A DNA stretch of 64,000 bases from Pseudomonas lini (lineage in GTDB: Bacteria > Pseudomonadota > Gammaproteobacteria > Pseudomonadales > Pseudomonadaceae): contig NZ_OZ061318.1 of the NCBI RefSeq assembly GCF_964063345.1, forward strand, positions 2,914,001 to 2,978,000. The letters are read 5' to 3'. Both the position numbers and the translations under genes were made by a program. Position 1 is the first letter of the stretch, and the number at the start of each line of letters is the position of its first letter. Under the pieces are notes generated by a model, which did no database searches, had not been told where the DNA came from, and saw nothing but the letters and a program-made list of their open reading frames with translations. Positions 16,574 to 25,948 of the stretch are shown here, piece by piece.

Positions 16574-19447
16574 TCAGCGGTATTCATCCACCGGCACACA
16601 CGCGCAAAACAGGTTGCGATCCCCGTAGACATTGTCCACACGGTTCACCACCGGCCAATACTTATGGGCCTTGGTGTGAGCATCCGGCGTCACCGCCCGC
16701 TCAATGCTGTACGGGCGCTCCCAAACCCCGGTGATGTCGGCCAAGGTATGCGGTGAGCGTTTCAGCGGGTTGTCCTCCGCCGGCCAGTTGCCGTTCTGCA
16801 CCTCGGTGATTTCCGCGCGGATACTCAGCATCGCGCCGATAAAACGGTCCAGCTCCGCCTTCGATTCACTCTCGGTCGGTTCGACCATCAAGGTCCCCGG
16901 CACCGGGAATGACATAGTCGGCGCATGGAAGCCGTAATCCATCAGGCGTTTGGCAACGTCTTCTTCACTGATCCCGGTCTGCGCCTTGAGCGGTCGCAAG
17001 TCGAGAATGCATTCGTGGGCCACTCGCTCGTTGCGCCCGGTGTAGAGCACTGGAAATGCGCCAGCCAAATGCTGTGCCAAATAATTCGCGGCGAGAATCG
17101 CCACCTCGCTCGCATCCGCCAGTTGCGGCCCCATCATGGCGATGTACATCCAGCTGATGGGCAGAATGCTTGCGCTGCCCCAAGGTGCCGCGCTCACCGC
17201 GCCGTTCTCCGGCAGCGGGCCATCGATTGGCACTACCGGGTGATTGGCAACGAACGGTGCAAGGTGCGCCCGAACGCCAATCGGGCCCATCCCCGGTCCG
17301 CCACCGCCGTGGGGAATGCAGAAGGTTTTGTGCAAGTTCATGTGCGACACGTCGGCACCGATGTCGGCCGGCCGTGCCAGTCCAACCTGCGCATTAAGGT
17401 TGGCGCCATCCATGTACACCTGACCGCCATGGCTGTGAATAACTTCACAGATCTCGCTGATGCCCTCCTCGTAGACCCCATGGGTCGAAGGATAAGTCGC
17501 CATCAGGCAGGCGAGTTTGTCTCCCGCCTCTGTGGCTTTTTCCTTCAGATCATTCAGATCGACATTACCCCCCTCGTCGCACTCGACGATCACCACCCTC
17601 ATCCCGGCCATCTGCGCCGAGGCCGGATTGGTGCCATGGGCCGAGGACGGGATCAGGCAGATATCCCGCGCGCCCTGATGGCGGCTCTCGTGATATTTGC
17701 GAATCGCCAACAACCCGGCGTACTCACCCTGAGCGCCCGAGTTGGGTTGCATGCAGATCGCATCGAAACCGGTGATCGCGCAGAGCCAGCGCTCCAGTTC
17801 CTCGATCATCAAGGAATAACCCACCACCTGCTCTTTCGGCACGAACGGATGCAGGTTGGCGAACTGCGGCCAAGTGATGGGGATCATCTCGCTGGTGGCG
17901 TTGAGCTTCATGGTGCAGGAGCCCAGCGGAATCATCGATTGGTTGAGCGCCAGGTCTTTGTTTTCCAGCTGCTTGAGATAACGCAGCATTTCGGTTTCGC
18001 TGTGATGAGCGTTGAACACCGGATGACGCAGATACGGTGTACTGCGCTGCAACCCGGCAGGAATGCCGGATGCCAGCGTTTCAGCGTCCAATTCGTCGAT
18101 GTTGAGCCCATGATCGGCGCCGAGAAACACATCGAACAGCTTCGCCACGGTGGTTTCGTCACAGGTTTCGTCGAGGCTCAGGCCGAGCTGTCCACGGCCA
18201 AGAATGCGCAAGTTGATCTGCGCCGCCTGGGCACTTTCGATGATCGCAGTCTGAGTGCCACCGACCTCCAGGGTCAGGGTGTCGAAGAAATGCTGGTTGA
18301 GACGGGTGATGCCATGGCGCTCCAGGCCGGCAGCGAGGATGCAGGTCAGCCGATGGACGCGCTGGGCAATCCGTTTGAGCCCTTCCGGGCCATGGTAGAC
18401 CGCGTAGAAACTGGCGATATTGGCCAGCAACACCTGAGCGGTGCAGATGTTGGAGTTGGCTTTCTCCCGGCGGATATGTTGCTCGCGGGTTTGCAGGGCC
18501 ATGCGCAGGGCGACGTTGCCGCGAGCATCTTTCGACACGCCAATGATCCGGCCGGGAATCGCCCGCTTGTATTCGTCGCGACTGGCAAAAAAAGCCGCGT
18601 GCGGGCCGCCGTAACCCATGGGCACGCCGAATCGCTGGGATGAACCGAACACCACATCAGCGCCCAACTCCCCCGGAGGGGTCAGCAACAGCAGGCTTAG
18701 CAGGTCGGTCGCCACACAAGCCAAAGCTTGTTGGGCATGCAGATGATCGATCAATGGACGCAGATCGCGCACTTCACCGTGAGTGTCGGGATATTGCAGC
18801 AGCGCGCCGAACACCTGGTGCTGTTTCAAGTTATCCACAGCGTCGACGATCAGCTCGAAACCGAACCCTTCGGCCCGGGTCCGCACCACGGAAATGGTCT
18901 GCGCGTGGCAATTCTCATCGACGAAAAACAGGTTACTTCTGGATTTGGCCACACGCTTGGCCAGAGCCATGGCCTCGGCTGCCGCCGTGGCTTCATCCAG
19001 CAGTGAGGCGTTGGCCAGTTCCAGGCCGGTCAGGTCGATGGTTAGCTGCTGGAAATTCAGCAACGCTTCGAGCCGGCCTTGGGCGATCTCTGGTTGATAG
19101 GGCGTATAGGCAGTGTACCAACCGGGATTTTCCAACACATTGCGCAGGATGACGGCCGGCGTGAGGGTGCCGTGGTACCCCATGCCGATCAGGCTGGTCC
19201 AGACCTGGTTCTGCTCGGCATAGCCCCGCAACTTGGCCAGTGCGGCTTCCTCGTCGAGGGCCGGCGGCAAGTCCAGTGGCCGGTTGAGGCGGATTCCCGG
19301 CGGCACCGTCTGCTCGATCAGTTCGACCCGGCTGCCAAGACCAAGACTGTCGAGCATCGCTTGCTGCTCGGCGGCATCAGGGCCCAAGTGGCGGCGCAGG
19401 AAGGTATTGGGGTCGCGTAACTGGCTCAAGGACGGCAACTGGGACAT
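16574..19447 (-). CDS. gcvP: Glycine dehydrogenase (decarboxylating), P-protein GcvP
   Basis: GcvP is the PLP-dependent enzyme that decarboxylates glycine and passes the aminomethyl group to lipoyl-GcvH. I chose the ATG at 19447 (957 residues, start [20 protein letters not shown]), the normal family length. The frame to 19660 only extends into a REP element. The PLP lysine lies in [20 protein letters not shown], followed by the glycine-rich stretch, around residue 700. It lies downstream of gcvT and gcvH in the same direction, but a terminator and a REP pair intervene. Confidence 0.96.
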   Translation of the reverse strand: MSQLPSLSQLRDPNTFLRRHLGPDAAEQQAMLDSLGLGSRVELIEQTVPPGIRLNRPLDLPPALDEEAALAKLRGYAEQNQVWTSLIGMGYHGTLTPAVILRNVLENPGWYTAYTPYQPEIAQGRLEALLNFQQLTIDLTGLELANASLLDEATAAAEAMALAKRVAKSRSNLFFVDENCHAQTISVVRTRAEGFGFELIVDAVDNLKQHQVFGALLQYPDTHGEVRDLRPLIDHLHAQQALACVATDLLSLLLLTPPGELGADVVFGSSQRFGVPMGYGGPHAAFFASRDEYKRAIPGRIIGVSKDARGNVALRMALQTREQHIRREKANSNICTAQVLLANIASFYAVYHGPEGLKRIAQRVHRLTCILAAGLERHGITRLNQHFFDTLTLEVGGTQTAIIESAQAAQINLRILGRGQLGLSLDETCDETTVAKLFDVFLGADHGLNIDELDAETLASGIPAGLQRSTPYLRHPVFNAHHSETEMLRYLKQLENKDLALNQSMIPLGSCTMKLNATSEMIPITWPQFANLHPFVPKEQVVGYSLMIEELERWLCAITGFDAICMQPNSGAQGEYAGLLAIRKYHESRHQGARDICLIPSSAHGTNPASAQMAGMRVVIVECDEGGNVDLNDLKEKATEAGDKLACLMATYPSTHGVYEEGISEICEVIHSHGGQVYMDGANLNAQVGLARPADIGADVSHMNLHKTFCIPHGGGGPGMGPIGVRAHLAPFVANHPVVPIDGPLPENGAVSAAPWGSASILPISWMYIAMMGPQLADASEVAILAANYLAQHLAGAFPVLYTGRNERVAHECILDLRPLKAQTGISEEDVAKRLMDYGFHAPTMSFPVPGTLMVEPTESESKAELDRFIGAMLSIRAEITEVQNGNWPAEDNPLKRSPHTLADITGVWERPYSIERAVTPDAHTKAHKYWPVVNRVDNVYGDRNLFCACVPVDEYR

Positions 19448-19549
19448 GACGGGCTCTCTCTTGACTGGCGCTCGGCGTCGATGCAATGCGGTCAAACCAG
19501 CATAGCAGTCGCTGCCAGCAGCGAACCTGTGGGAAAGGTTGACACATAC

Positions 19550-19641
19550 CCTGTGGGAGCGAGCCTGCTCGCGAAAACGGTGGGTCAGTCGACATATACG
19601 TTGAATGATTAATCGCTTTCGCGAGCAAGCCCGCTCCCACA
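19550..19641. repeat. REP pair (REPIN-like) between gcvH and gcvP
   Basis: The inverted copies CTGTGGGAGCGAGCCTGCTC and CGAGCAAGCCCGCTCCCACA sit between the gcvH terminator and the gcvP start. The two arms differ in the stem core (GAGCCTGCTC against GCAAGCCCGC). Confidence 0.8.
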
Positions 19642-19671
19642 TCAATCTCCAGCGCATCAAGTTAGCAGAGA

Positions 19672-19700
19672 CAAAAAAGCCCCGAAAAATCGGGGCTTTT
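19672..19700 (-). terminator. Rho-independent terminator after gcvH
   Basis: The minus strand has a stem AAGCCCCGA/TCGGGGCTT followed by T6. It lies 18 nt after the gcvH stop and should cut transcription before gcvP. The plus strand also ends in TTTT, so it could act weakly in both directions. Confidence 0.8.
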
Positions 19701-19717
19701 GGGGTAACGCTGAAGGC

Positions 19718-20101
19718 TTACTCGCCAATAGCAGCCTTGTAGGCCAACGGGTCGAGCAGCTTGTCCAGCTCAGAGGTATCGCTTGGCTCGAGCTTGAAGA
19801 ACCAGCTGTCATAAGGCGCGCTGTTGACCAGTTCCGGGTTGTTGGCCAATTCTTCGTTAACGGCAATGACGGTACCGGAGACTGGCGAGTAGATATCGGA
19901 GGCGGCCTTGACCGACTCGACTACACCCGCAGCCTCACCGGCAGCGAACACTTTGCCGATTTCCGGCAGTTCAACGAACACCACGTCACCCAAGGCTTCC
20001 TGAGCATGGTCTGAAATACCCACTTTCACGCCGCCATCATGGTCTAGACGGGCCCATTCGTGACTTTCGGCAAAACGCAGGTCGACAGGGATTTCGCTCA
20101 T
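19718..20101 (-). CDS. gcvH: Glycine cleavage system H protein GcvH
   Basis: This lipoyl carrier shuttles the aminomethyl group from GcvP to GcvT. It has 127 residues from the ATG at 20101. The lipoylated lysine is K65 in [20 protein letters not shown]. The usual N-terminal [12 protein letters not shown] is present. The frame extending to 20116 adds five residues without support. gcvT ends about 50 nt upstream, so the two are probably one transcript. Confidence 0.95.
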   Translation of the reverse strand: MSEIPVDLRFAESHEWARLDHDGGVKVGISDHAQEALGDVVFVELPEIGKVFAAGEAAGVVESVKAASDIYSPVSGTVIAVNEELANNPELVNSAPYDSWFFKLEPSDTSELDKLLDPLAYKAAIGE

Positions 20102-20151
20102 GTTCTGTGTCCTCAAGAAAAATGTCAGCGGTCATTGCCCGCCAAAAAAAG

Positions 20152-21234
20152 TTAGATCAAGGTTTTGCCGTGGCGTACGAAGGTCGGTTTGACCACTCGA
20201 ACCGGGTACCACTTGCCACGGATTTCCACTTCAGCGCGGTCGGCGGTGGCCACCGGCACGCGCGCCAGTGCTATCGACTTGCTAAGCGTAGGAGAGAAAC
20301 TACCACTGGTGATCTCCCCTTCGCCAACATCGGCGATGCGAACCACCTGATGCGCACGCAAAACTCCCCGTTCTTCAAGGACCAGACCGACCAGTTTGTG
20401 CTGCACGCCGGCAGCCAGTTCGGCTTCCAGGGCAGTGCGGCCGATGAACTGGCGCGTGGCCGGTTCCCAGGCAATGCTCCAGGCCATGTTGGAAGCCAAT
20501 GGCGAAACGTCTTGATGAATATCCTGACCGTAGAGATTCATGCCGGCTTCGACCCGCAAGGTATCGCGCGCGCCGAGGCCGATCGGGGAAATGCCCGCAC
20601 CCACTAGATCATTGAAGAACCCCGGCGCCTGATCGGCCGGCAGCACGATTTCCAGACCATCCTCACCGGTGTAACCGGTGCGCGCGATGAACCAGTCACC
20701 GTCGGTCTGACCTTCGAAATATTTGAGCTGCTGAATCAGCGTGCCACGGGACTGAGTCACCAGTTCGGCAATCTTGTGCCGGGCGTGGGGCCCTTGAATG
20801 GCCAGCATCGCCAACTCGGAGCGCTCGTTGAGCTGCACCTCGAAGTCGCCGAGATGAGCTTGCATCCAGGCCAGATCCTGATTGCGGGTGGAGGCGTTGA
20901 CCACCAGGCGATAACCGTCCTCGAGACGGTAGACGATCATGTCGTCGACGATGCCACCGTGCTCGTTGAGCATGGCGCTGTACATGGCACGGCCGGGGCT
21001 GTGCAGACGTTCGACGTCATTGGCCAGTAAATACTGAAGCCAGGCCTTGGCCTGGGGGCCGTCAACATCGATCACGGTCATGTGGGATACATCGAAAACC
21101 CCGCAATCGCGGCGCACCTGATGGTGTTCCTCGACCTGCGAGCCGTAATGCAAAGGCATATCCCAACCGCCAAAATCGACCATCTTCGCGCCGAGGGCGA
21201 GATGAAGGTCATACAGAGGCGTACGCTGTCCCAT
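20152..21234 (-). CDS. gcvT: Aminomethyltransferase GcvT
   Basis: GcvT is the T-protein. It moves the methylene group to tetrahydrofolate and releases ammonia. The chosen ATG at 21234 follows AAGGAG and gives 360 residues (MGQRTPLYDLHLALGAKMVDFGGWDMPLHYG), the normal length. The frame upstream to 21513 runs into an inverted repeat and is rejected. Folate-binding features include the conserved aspartate region in FDVSHMTVIDVDGP and RTGYTGEDGLEI. It is the first gene of the gcvTH unit. Confidence 0.95.
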   Translation of the reverse strand: MGQRTPLYDLHLALGAKMVDFGGWDMPLHYGSQVEEHHQVRRDCGVFDVSHMTVIDVDGPQAKAWLQYLLANDVERLHSPGRAMYSAMLNEHGGIVDDMIVYRLEDGYRLVVNASTRNQDLAWMQAHLGDFEVQLNERSELAMLAIQGPHARHKIAELVTQSRGTLIQQLKYFEGQTDGDWFIARTGYTGEDGLEIVLPADQAPGFFNDLVGAGISPIGLGARDTLRVEAGMNLYGQDIHQDVSPLASNMAWSIAWEPATRQFIGRTALEAELAAGVQHKLVGLVLEERGVLRAHQVVRIADVGEGEITSGSFSPTLSKSIALARVPVATADRAEVEIRGKWYPVRVVKPTFVRHGKTLI

Positions 21235-21390
21235 GGGTTTCTCCTTCCGGGCGTGGCGAAGATGCGGACAGGCGCTGCACGGGGTGAATGCCTTGAAATA
21301 AAAGGCTTTCAGCCGTTTCAGCGACCCGGTCTGAAAGACGGACCGCACCGAATGCCGCGCATTGTAGCCGCAAGGTGTAGGACTGGCACA

Positions 21391-21549
21391 GCGCCCTGTC
21401 TCACGAATCACTGTCCCGTTTTGACGGCGCCTGTTATTGCCATGCTGCGTTGCCGTTCCTCGCCATAGCGAGCTATGACTCGTCACGGCGCCTTGCCTGG
21501 CAATAACAGTCACTCGTCAAACTCGGGACGGATTCGCGAGACAGGGCGC
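21391..21549. repeat. 159-bp nested inverted repeat (MITE-like) between gcvT and hitB
   Basis: The outer arms GCGCCCTGTCTC and GAGACAGGGCGC pair, then CTGTCCCG with CGGGAC, then TGTTATTGCCA with TGGCAATAACA. The centre is CGCCATAGCGAGCTATGACT. Nearly the whole 315-nt gap between gcvT and the iron permease gene is this structure. It contains no plausible gene and looks like a non-coding mobile palindromic element. Confidence 0.7.
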
Positions 21550-23166
21550 CTACGTGTTTCGATGCGCCGAACGTCGGATCAATCCGATAACCGGTAACAA
21601 CCCGACCAACACCAGCGTCAGTGCCGGCAATGAGGCCCTCGCCCACTCGCCTTCGCTGGTCATTTCAAAGATCCGCACCGCCAGTGTGTCCCAGCCAAAC
21701 GGGCGCATCAGCAGGGTCGCGGGCATTTCCTTGAGCACGTCGACGAATACCAGCAACGCCGCGCTCAACGTGCCCGGCAGCAGGAGCGGCAGATACACTT
21801 TGAAAAACAGTCGTGGCCCACTGACGCCAAGGCTACGTGCAGCTTCGGGCAAAGAGGGCCGTATTCGCGCCAGGCTGCTTTCAAGCGGTCCATAGGCCAC
21901 AGCGATGAATCGCACCAGATAGGCCAGCAACAACGCCGACAGACTGCCCAGCAGTAGCGGTTTGCCCGCGCCGCCCAGCCACCCCGACAGCGGGATCACC
22001 ACTTCGCGATCCAGGTAACTGAACGCCAGCATGATCGACACCGCCAGCACCGAGCCCGGCAAAGCGTAGCCAAGGTTCGCCAGACTGATGCCAGAACGGA
22101 TCGCCCGGGTCGGCGCCAATCGACGGGCAAAGGCCAGCACCAAAGCAACACCGACGGTGATCAACGCCGCCATGCCACCCAGGTACAAGGTATGGATGAT
22201 CAATCCGGTATAACGCTCATCCAGATCGAAACGTCCACGTTGCCAGAACCACACCACCAGTTGCAGCACGGGAATGACGAAGGCGCAGGCGAAGACCAGA
22301 CCACACCAGCTCATGGCCGCCAGCGCCTTGACCCCGCGCAGGTGATACAACGCCTTGACCCGTGGCCGTTCGTTGCTCGCCCGGTTGGCCCCGCGGGCAC
22401 GGCGCTCGCCATACAGCACCACCATCACCACCAACAGCAACAGACTGGCCAGTTGCGCCGCGGTGGAAAGACTGAAAAAGCCGTACCAGGTTTTGTAGAT
22501 AGCGGTGGTGAACGTATCGAAGTTGAACACCGACACCGCACCGAAATCCGCCAGGGTTTCCATCAGCGCCAACGCCACTCCCGCGCCGATGGCCGGACGT
22601 GCCATCGGCAACGCCACGCGCCAGAACGCCTGCCATGGAGATTGCCCAAGGACTCGCGCTGCTTCCATCAAGCCTTTGCCCTGAGCCAGGAATGCGGTAC
22701 GCGCCAACAGGTAAACATACGGATAGAAAACCAGTACCAGCACCAGAATCACACCGCCGGTGGAACGCACTCGCGGCAGCCTCAAACCGCTGCCGAACCA
22801 TTCGCGCAGCAAGGTTTGCACGGGGCCGGCGAAATCCAGCAGACCGACGAAGACAAATGCCAGCACGTACGCAGGAATCGCAAAGGGCAGCATCAGCGCC
22901 CAGTCCAGCCAACGCCGCCCGGGGAATTCGCAGAGGCTGGTGAGCCAGGCCAGGCTGACGCCCAGCAGCGTTACGCCGAAACCGACACCAAGGACCAGCG
23001 TGAGGGTATTGCCCAGCAGTCGTGGCATCTGGGTTTCCCACAGGTGGGACCAGATCTGCTGATCGATGGTTTGCCAGGAAAGAAGCAGGACACTCAGGGG
23101 CAGCAGGACCAGCGCAGCAATGGCGAAGACCAGGGGATACCAGCGGCGTTGGGCGGGGTGGGCCAA
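21550..23166 (-). CDS. hitB: Ferric iron ABC transporter permease (FbpB/HitB)
   Basis: This inner-membrane permease of the Fe(III) importer is made of two fused six-helix halves (about 540 residues). Each half has a BPD_transp EAA loop: EAARVLGQSPWQAFWRVALP and EAARSLGVSGPRLFFKVYLP. The likely start is a TTG at 23166 with GAGAG just upstream. The ATG frame reaching 23214 begins inside a palindromic repeat. It is downstream of hitA with a repeat between them. No ATPase (HitC) gene is adjacent, as also in P. aeruginosa from memory. Confidence 0.88.
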   Translation of the reverse strand: MAHPAQRRWYPLVFAIAALVLLPLSVLLLSWQTIDQQIWSHLWETQMPRLLGNTLTLVLGVGFGVTLLGVSLAWLTSLCEFPGRRWLDWALMLPFAIPAYVLAFVFVGLLDFAGPVQTLLREWFGSGLRLPRVRSTGGVILVLVLVFYPYVYLLARTAFLAQGKGLMEAARVLGQSPWQAFWRVALPMARPAIGAGVALALMETLADFGAVSVFNFDTFTTAIYKTWYGFFSLSTAAQLASLLLLVVMVVLYGERRARGANRASNERPRVKALYHLRGVKALAAMSWCGLVFACAFVIPVLQLVVWFWQRGRFDLDERYTGLIIHTLYLGGMAALITVGVALVLAFARRLAPTRAIRSGISLANLGYALPGSVLAVSIMLAFSYLDREVVIPLSGWLGGAGKPLLLGSLSALLLAYLVRFIAVAYGPLESSLARIRPSLPEAARSLGVSGPRLFFKVYLPLLLPGTLSAALLVFVDVLKEMPATLLMRPFGWDTLAVRIFEMTSEGEWARASLPALTLVLVGLLPVIGLIRRSAHRNT

Positions 23167-23185
23167 GGAAAGCTCTCGTTTAAAT

Positions 23186-23290
23186 GATTGTGCCCACGCT
23201 CTGCGTGGGCACACATCTTGTGACGCTCTGCGTCACGCCTCGACGCGGAGCGTCGGTGGATGCATTCCCACGCAGAGCGTGGGAATGATC
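23186..23290. repeat. Composite palindromic repeat, ACGCTCTGCGT class (copy 2)
   Basis: This has the same nested-palindrome architecture as 16454 and 52059. The left end GTGCCCACGCTCTGCGTGGGC is itself a palindrome, with TGACGCTCTGCGTCA inside and CCCACGCAGAGCGTGGGAAT at the right. It lies between hitA and hitB. Confidence 0.8.
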
Positions 23291-23343
23291 AGGCCGGCAG
23301 GGACGCCGCCGACTTCATTGTGTGGCGCAGTATATCGACAGAC

Positions 23344-24348
23344 TCAGTTCCAGCCAGCCCGATCCATCATCCGGATCGCTTCAGCCTGACGCTTGCCGGC
23401 GATTTCCACCGGCAAGGTATCAGCCACAAACTTGCCCCAGCTCGCGACTTCAGCTGAAGGCTGAACGGCAGGGTTGGCCGGGAATTCCTGGTTCACGTCA
23501 GCGAAAATCTTCTGCGCTTCAGGCGTGGTCATCCACTCCACCAGCGCCTTGGCAGCTTGCGGGTGCGGCGCGTGTTTGGTCAGGCCGATGCCCGACAGGT
23601 TGACGTGTACGCCACGGTCGCCCTGATTCGGCCAAAACAGCTTCACCGGCAGGTCTGGCTTCTGTTTGTGCAAACGACCGTAGTAGTAAGTATTGACGAT
23701 GCCGACGTCGCACTGGCCGGCGTTGATCGCCTCCAGCACGGCAATGTCGTCGGAGAACACGTCGGTGGACAGGTTATTAACCCAGCCCTTGAGGATCTTC
23801 TCGGTTTTTTCGGCGCCATGGACTTCGATCATGGTGGCGGTCAGGGACTGGTTGTAGACCTTCTTCGCCGTGCGCAGGCACAGGCGGCCTTCCCACTGTT
23901 TGTCGGCCAACGCCTCGTAGGTGCTCAGCTCACCGGGTTTCACCCGGTCGGTGGAGTAGGCGATGGTCCGCGCCCGCAGGCTCAGGCCGGTCCAGGCATG
24001 GGAGGAAGCGCGGTATTGCAGTGGGATGTTGGCGTCGATCACCTTGGAAGTGAACGGCTGGAGGATGCCCATCTGCTCGGCCTGCCAGAGGTTGCCGGCG
24101 TCGACGGTCAGCAGCAGGTCGGCAGTGGCGTTTTCGCCCTCGGCCTTGATCCGCTGCATCAGCGGCGCTTCCTTATCGGTGATGAATTTCACCTGCACGC
24201 CGGTTTTCTGGGTGTAGGCATCGAAGACCGGTTTGATCAGCTCATCGATACGCGAGGAGTAAACCACCACCTCGTCGGCGGCCTGGGCAGCGGTGCTGCC
24301 AATCAGGGTCAAGGCCAGTGCGGTCAGTAGACGCTTGGGTGCCAACAT
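23344..24348 (-). CDS. hitA: Ferric iron-binding periplasmic protein (FbpA/HitA)
   Basis: This periplasmic ferric-binding protein delivers Fe(III) to HitB. It has 334 residues with the signal peptide [23 protein letters not shown], then [17 protein letters not shown]. The paired tyrosines of FbpA-type iron sites are seen in [17 protein letters not shown]. Other marks are the [22 protein letters not shown] block and the C-terminal [19 protein letters not shown] possible but poor Fur-like sequence lies near 24375-24400. Confidence 0.92.
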   Translation of the reverse strand: MLAPKRLLTALALTLIGSTAAQAADEVVVYSSRIDELIKPVFDAYTQKTGVQVKFITDKEAPLMQRIKAEGENATADLLLTVDAGNLWQAEQMGILQPFTSKVIDANIPLQYRASSHAWTGLSLRARTIAYSTDRVKPGELSTYEALADKQWEGRLCLRTAKKVYNQSLTATMIEVHGAEKTEKILKGWVNNLSTDVFSDDIAVLEAINAGQCDVGIVNTYYYGRLHKQKPDLPVKLFWPNQGDRGVHVNLSGIGLTKHAPHPQAAKALVEWMTTPEAQKIFADVNQEFPANPAVQPSAEVASWGKFVADTLPVEIAGKRQAEAIRMMDRAGWN

Positions 24349-24477
24349 GGAAGCGGTCTCTCGAGTGGGGAAGTGAGGCCAAATGATAAGGACTCACATT
24401 TCGCTTCTCAATCGAACAGTGAGTGGAGGAGTTACCGGATGTTGCACAACTTGGGATATGAGGTGGCTGGTCTGCCG

Positions 24478-24572
24478 CCATCGCGGGCAAGCCCGCTCCC
24501 ACAGGAGCTTCAGCGCTCACACATAATGCATTAACACCTGAATACCTGTGGGAGCGGGCTTGCCCGCGATGG
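24478..24572. repeat. REP pair (REPIN-like), GGGCTTGCCCGC type
   Basis: The inverted copies CATCGCGGGCAAGCCCGCTC and CTGTGGGAGCGGGCTTGCCC lie between visC and hitA. Confidence 0.85.
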
Positions 24573-24595
24573 GGCCAGCTACCACAGCGAAAATT

Positions 24596-25819
24596 TCAAG
24601 CCTTGGCCAACGCCGGCAGATCCCCAATCAACCCAAGCGCTTCACGCACGAACAACGCCTTGGCCTCGGGCATCTGATCGACCATCTTCAACCCGGTATT
24701 ACGCAACCAGCGCACCGGCAACGGATCGGCCTGGAACAGTCGTTCGAACCCTTCCATCGCCGCCATCAACGTCAGGTTGTGGGGCATGCGCCGACGCTCG
24801 TAGCGACTGAGCACTTTCACGTCCGCCAACCGCTCGCCACGCGCGGCCGCTTGCAGCAGCACTTCGGCCAGCACCGCGGCATCGAGGAAACCGAGGTTCA
24901 CGCCCTGCCCGGCCAGCGGATGGATGGTGTGGGCCGCGTCGCCGATCAGCGCCAGGCCTTCAGCCACGTAACGCTTGGCATGACGCTGACGCAGCGGCAC
25001 GCACAAACGCGGGTCGACGCTGAGCGCTGTGCCGAGGCAACCCTCGAAGGCCCGTTCCAGCTCCTTGCAGAAGCCTTCGTCGTCCAGCGCCATCAGGCGT
25101 TCGGCTTCGGTCGGCGTGGTCGACCAGACGATCGAGCACCAATCCTGTTGACCGTCCCGTTCCAGCGGCAGAAACGCCAGCGGGCCATTGTCGGTAAAGC
25201 GCTGCCACGCGGTCATTTGATGAGGTTTTGCGCTGCGCACACTGGTGACGATTGCGTGGTGCATGTAATCCCACTCACGGGTTGCAACACCGGTCAGGCG
25301 TCGAACAGCCGAGTTGGCGCCATCCGCCGCAATCACCAAAGGCGCGCGCAAGGTGCGGCCATCGGCCAGGGTCAGCAGCCAGTCGTCACCGGAGCGGCGC
25401 ATCTGCTCCAGACGCGCATTGGCCAGCATCCCGAGATCGCAGTCGTGCAGTCGATCGAGCAGAGCGTCCTGAACCACGCGGTTCTCGACGATATGCCCGA
25501 GCACTTCGGCATGCACACTGGTCGCCGAGAAATGGATCTGCCCGGTGCCGCTGCCGTCCCAGACGTGCATGTCGGTGTACGGACTACTGCGCCGGCTGGC
25601 GATGCCATCCCAGACGCCGAGACGTTCGAGTATTCGCTGGCTGGCCGCCGACAAGGCGCTCACCCGCGGTTCGAACGGCGCCTGCCCATCGAAGGGTTTG
25701 ACGCTCAGGGGGCTACCGTCCAGCAGCAGGACTTCGAGCCCACTGTTTTGTAACGCCAGCGCCAGGGCACTGCCGACCATTCCGGCCCCGACAATCAGCA
25801 GATCTGCGCGCATTTCCAT
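24596..25819 (-). CDS. ubiI: FAD-dependent ubiquinone-biosynthesis hydroxylase (VisC/UbiI-like)
   Basis: This 407-residue flavin monooxygenase is of the UbiH/UbiF/COQ6 family. The N-terminal Rossmann motif is LLIVGAGMVGSALALAL. The second FAD motif GDAAHTIHPLAGQGVNLGFLDA lies near residue 290. Its place after ubiH and pepP matches the classical pepP-ubiH-visC locus, so hydroxylation of the quinone ring at C5 (UbiI role) or C6 (UbiF role) is likely. Which position is modified cannot be told from the sequence. A tiny ORF fills the gap to ubiH. Confidence 0.9.
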   Translation of the reverse strand: MEMRADLLIVGAGMVGSALALALQNSGLEVLLLDGSPLSVKPFDGQAPFEPRVSALSAASQRILERLGVWDGIASRRSSPYTDMHVWDGSGTGQIHFSATSVHAEVLGHIVENRVVQDALLDRLHDCDLGMLANARLEQMRRSGDDWLLTLADGRTLRAPLVIAADGANSAVRRLTGVATREWDYMHHAIVTSVRSAKPHQMTAWQRFTDNGPLAFLPLERDGQQDWCSIVWSTTPTEAERLMALDDEGFCKELERAFEGCLGTALSVDPRLCVPLRQRHAKRYVAEGLALIGDAAHTIHPLAGQGVNLGFLDAAVLAEVLLQAAARGERLADVKVLSRYERRRMPHNLTLMAAMEGFERLFQADPLPVRWLRNTGLKMVDQMPEAKALFVREALGLIGDLPALAKA

Positions 25820-25822
25820 GCT

Positions 25823-25948
25823 TTAAGCCTGTCTCGCTTGCGGCTTGAGCCGCCCATAAAGGTTTTTCTCGACCCGCGTCACCCAAGTGCTCGCGCCGTC
25901 ATGAATATCGACTTGCAGGTGCACCCTGCCCGGTTTTCGCTTAATCAT
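25823..25948 (-). CDS. Small ORF between ubiH and visC (41 residues)
   Basis: The ATG at 25948 overlaps the ubiH stop by 8 nt, and the TAA ends 3 nt before the visC ATG, so the frame fills the gap exactly. The protein is basic with alternating polar and hydrophobic residues (MIKRKPGRVHLQVDIHDGAS, then TWVTRVEKNLYGRLKPQARQ). No signal peptide or membrane segment is present. There is no strong Shine-Dalgarno, so it would rely on coupling to ubiH. It could be a real small protein or only a leader that keeps ribosomes moving into visC. Confidence 0.45.
   Translation of the reverse strand: MIKRKPGRVHLQVDIHDGASTWVTRVEKNLYGRLKPQARQA

Noticed and set aside
16925..18643. 572-codon plus-strand frame opposite gcvP
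   Set aside because: GcvP on the minus strand accounts for the coding signal.
19448..19660. N-terminal extension of gcvP
   Set aside because: It translates a REP pair. GcvP proteins begin at MSQLPSLS.
23167..23214. ATG start of hitB at 23214
   Set aside because: It lies inside a palindromic repeat. The TTG at 23166 with a GAGAG site gives the expected N-terminus.
24375..24400. Fur box upstream of hitA
   Set aside because: Only about half of the 19-bp consensus is matched (TGATAA and a few others), which is too weak to list.
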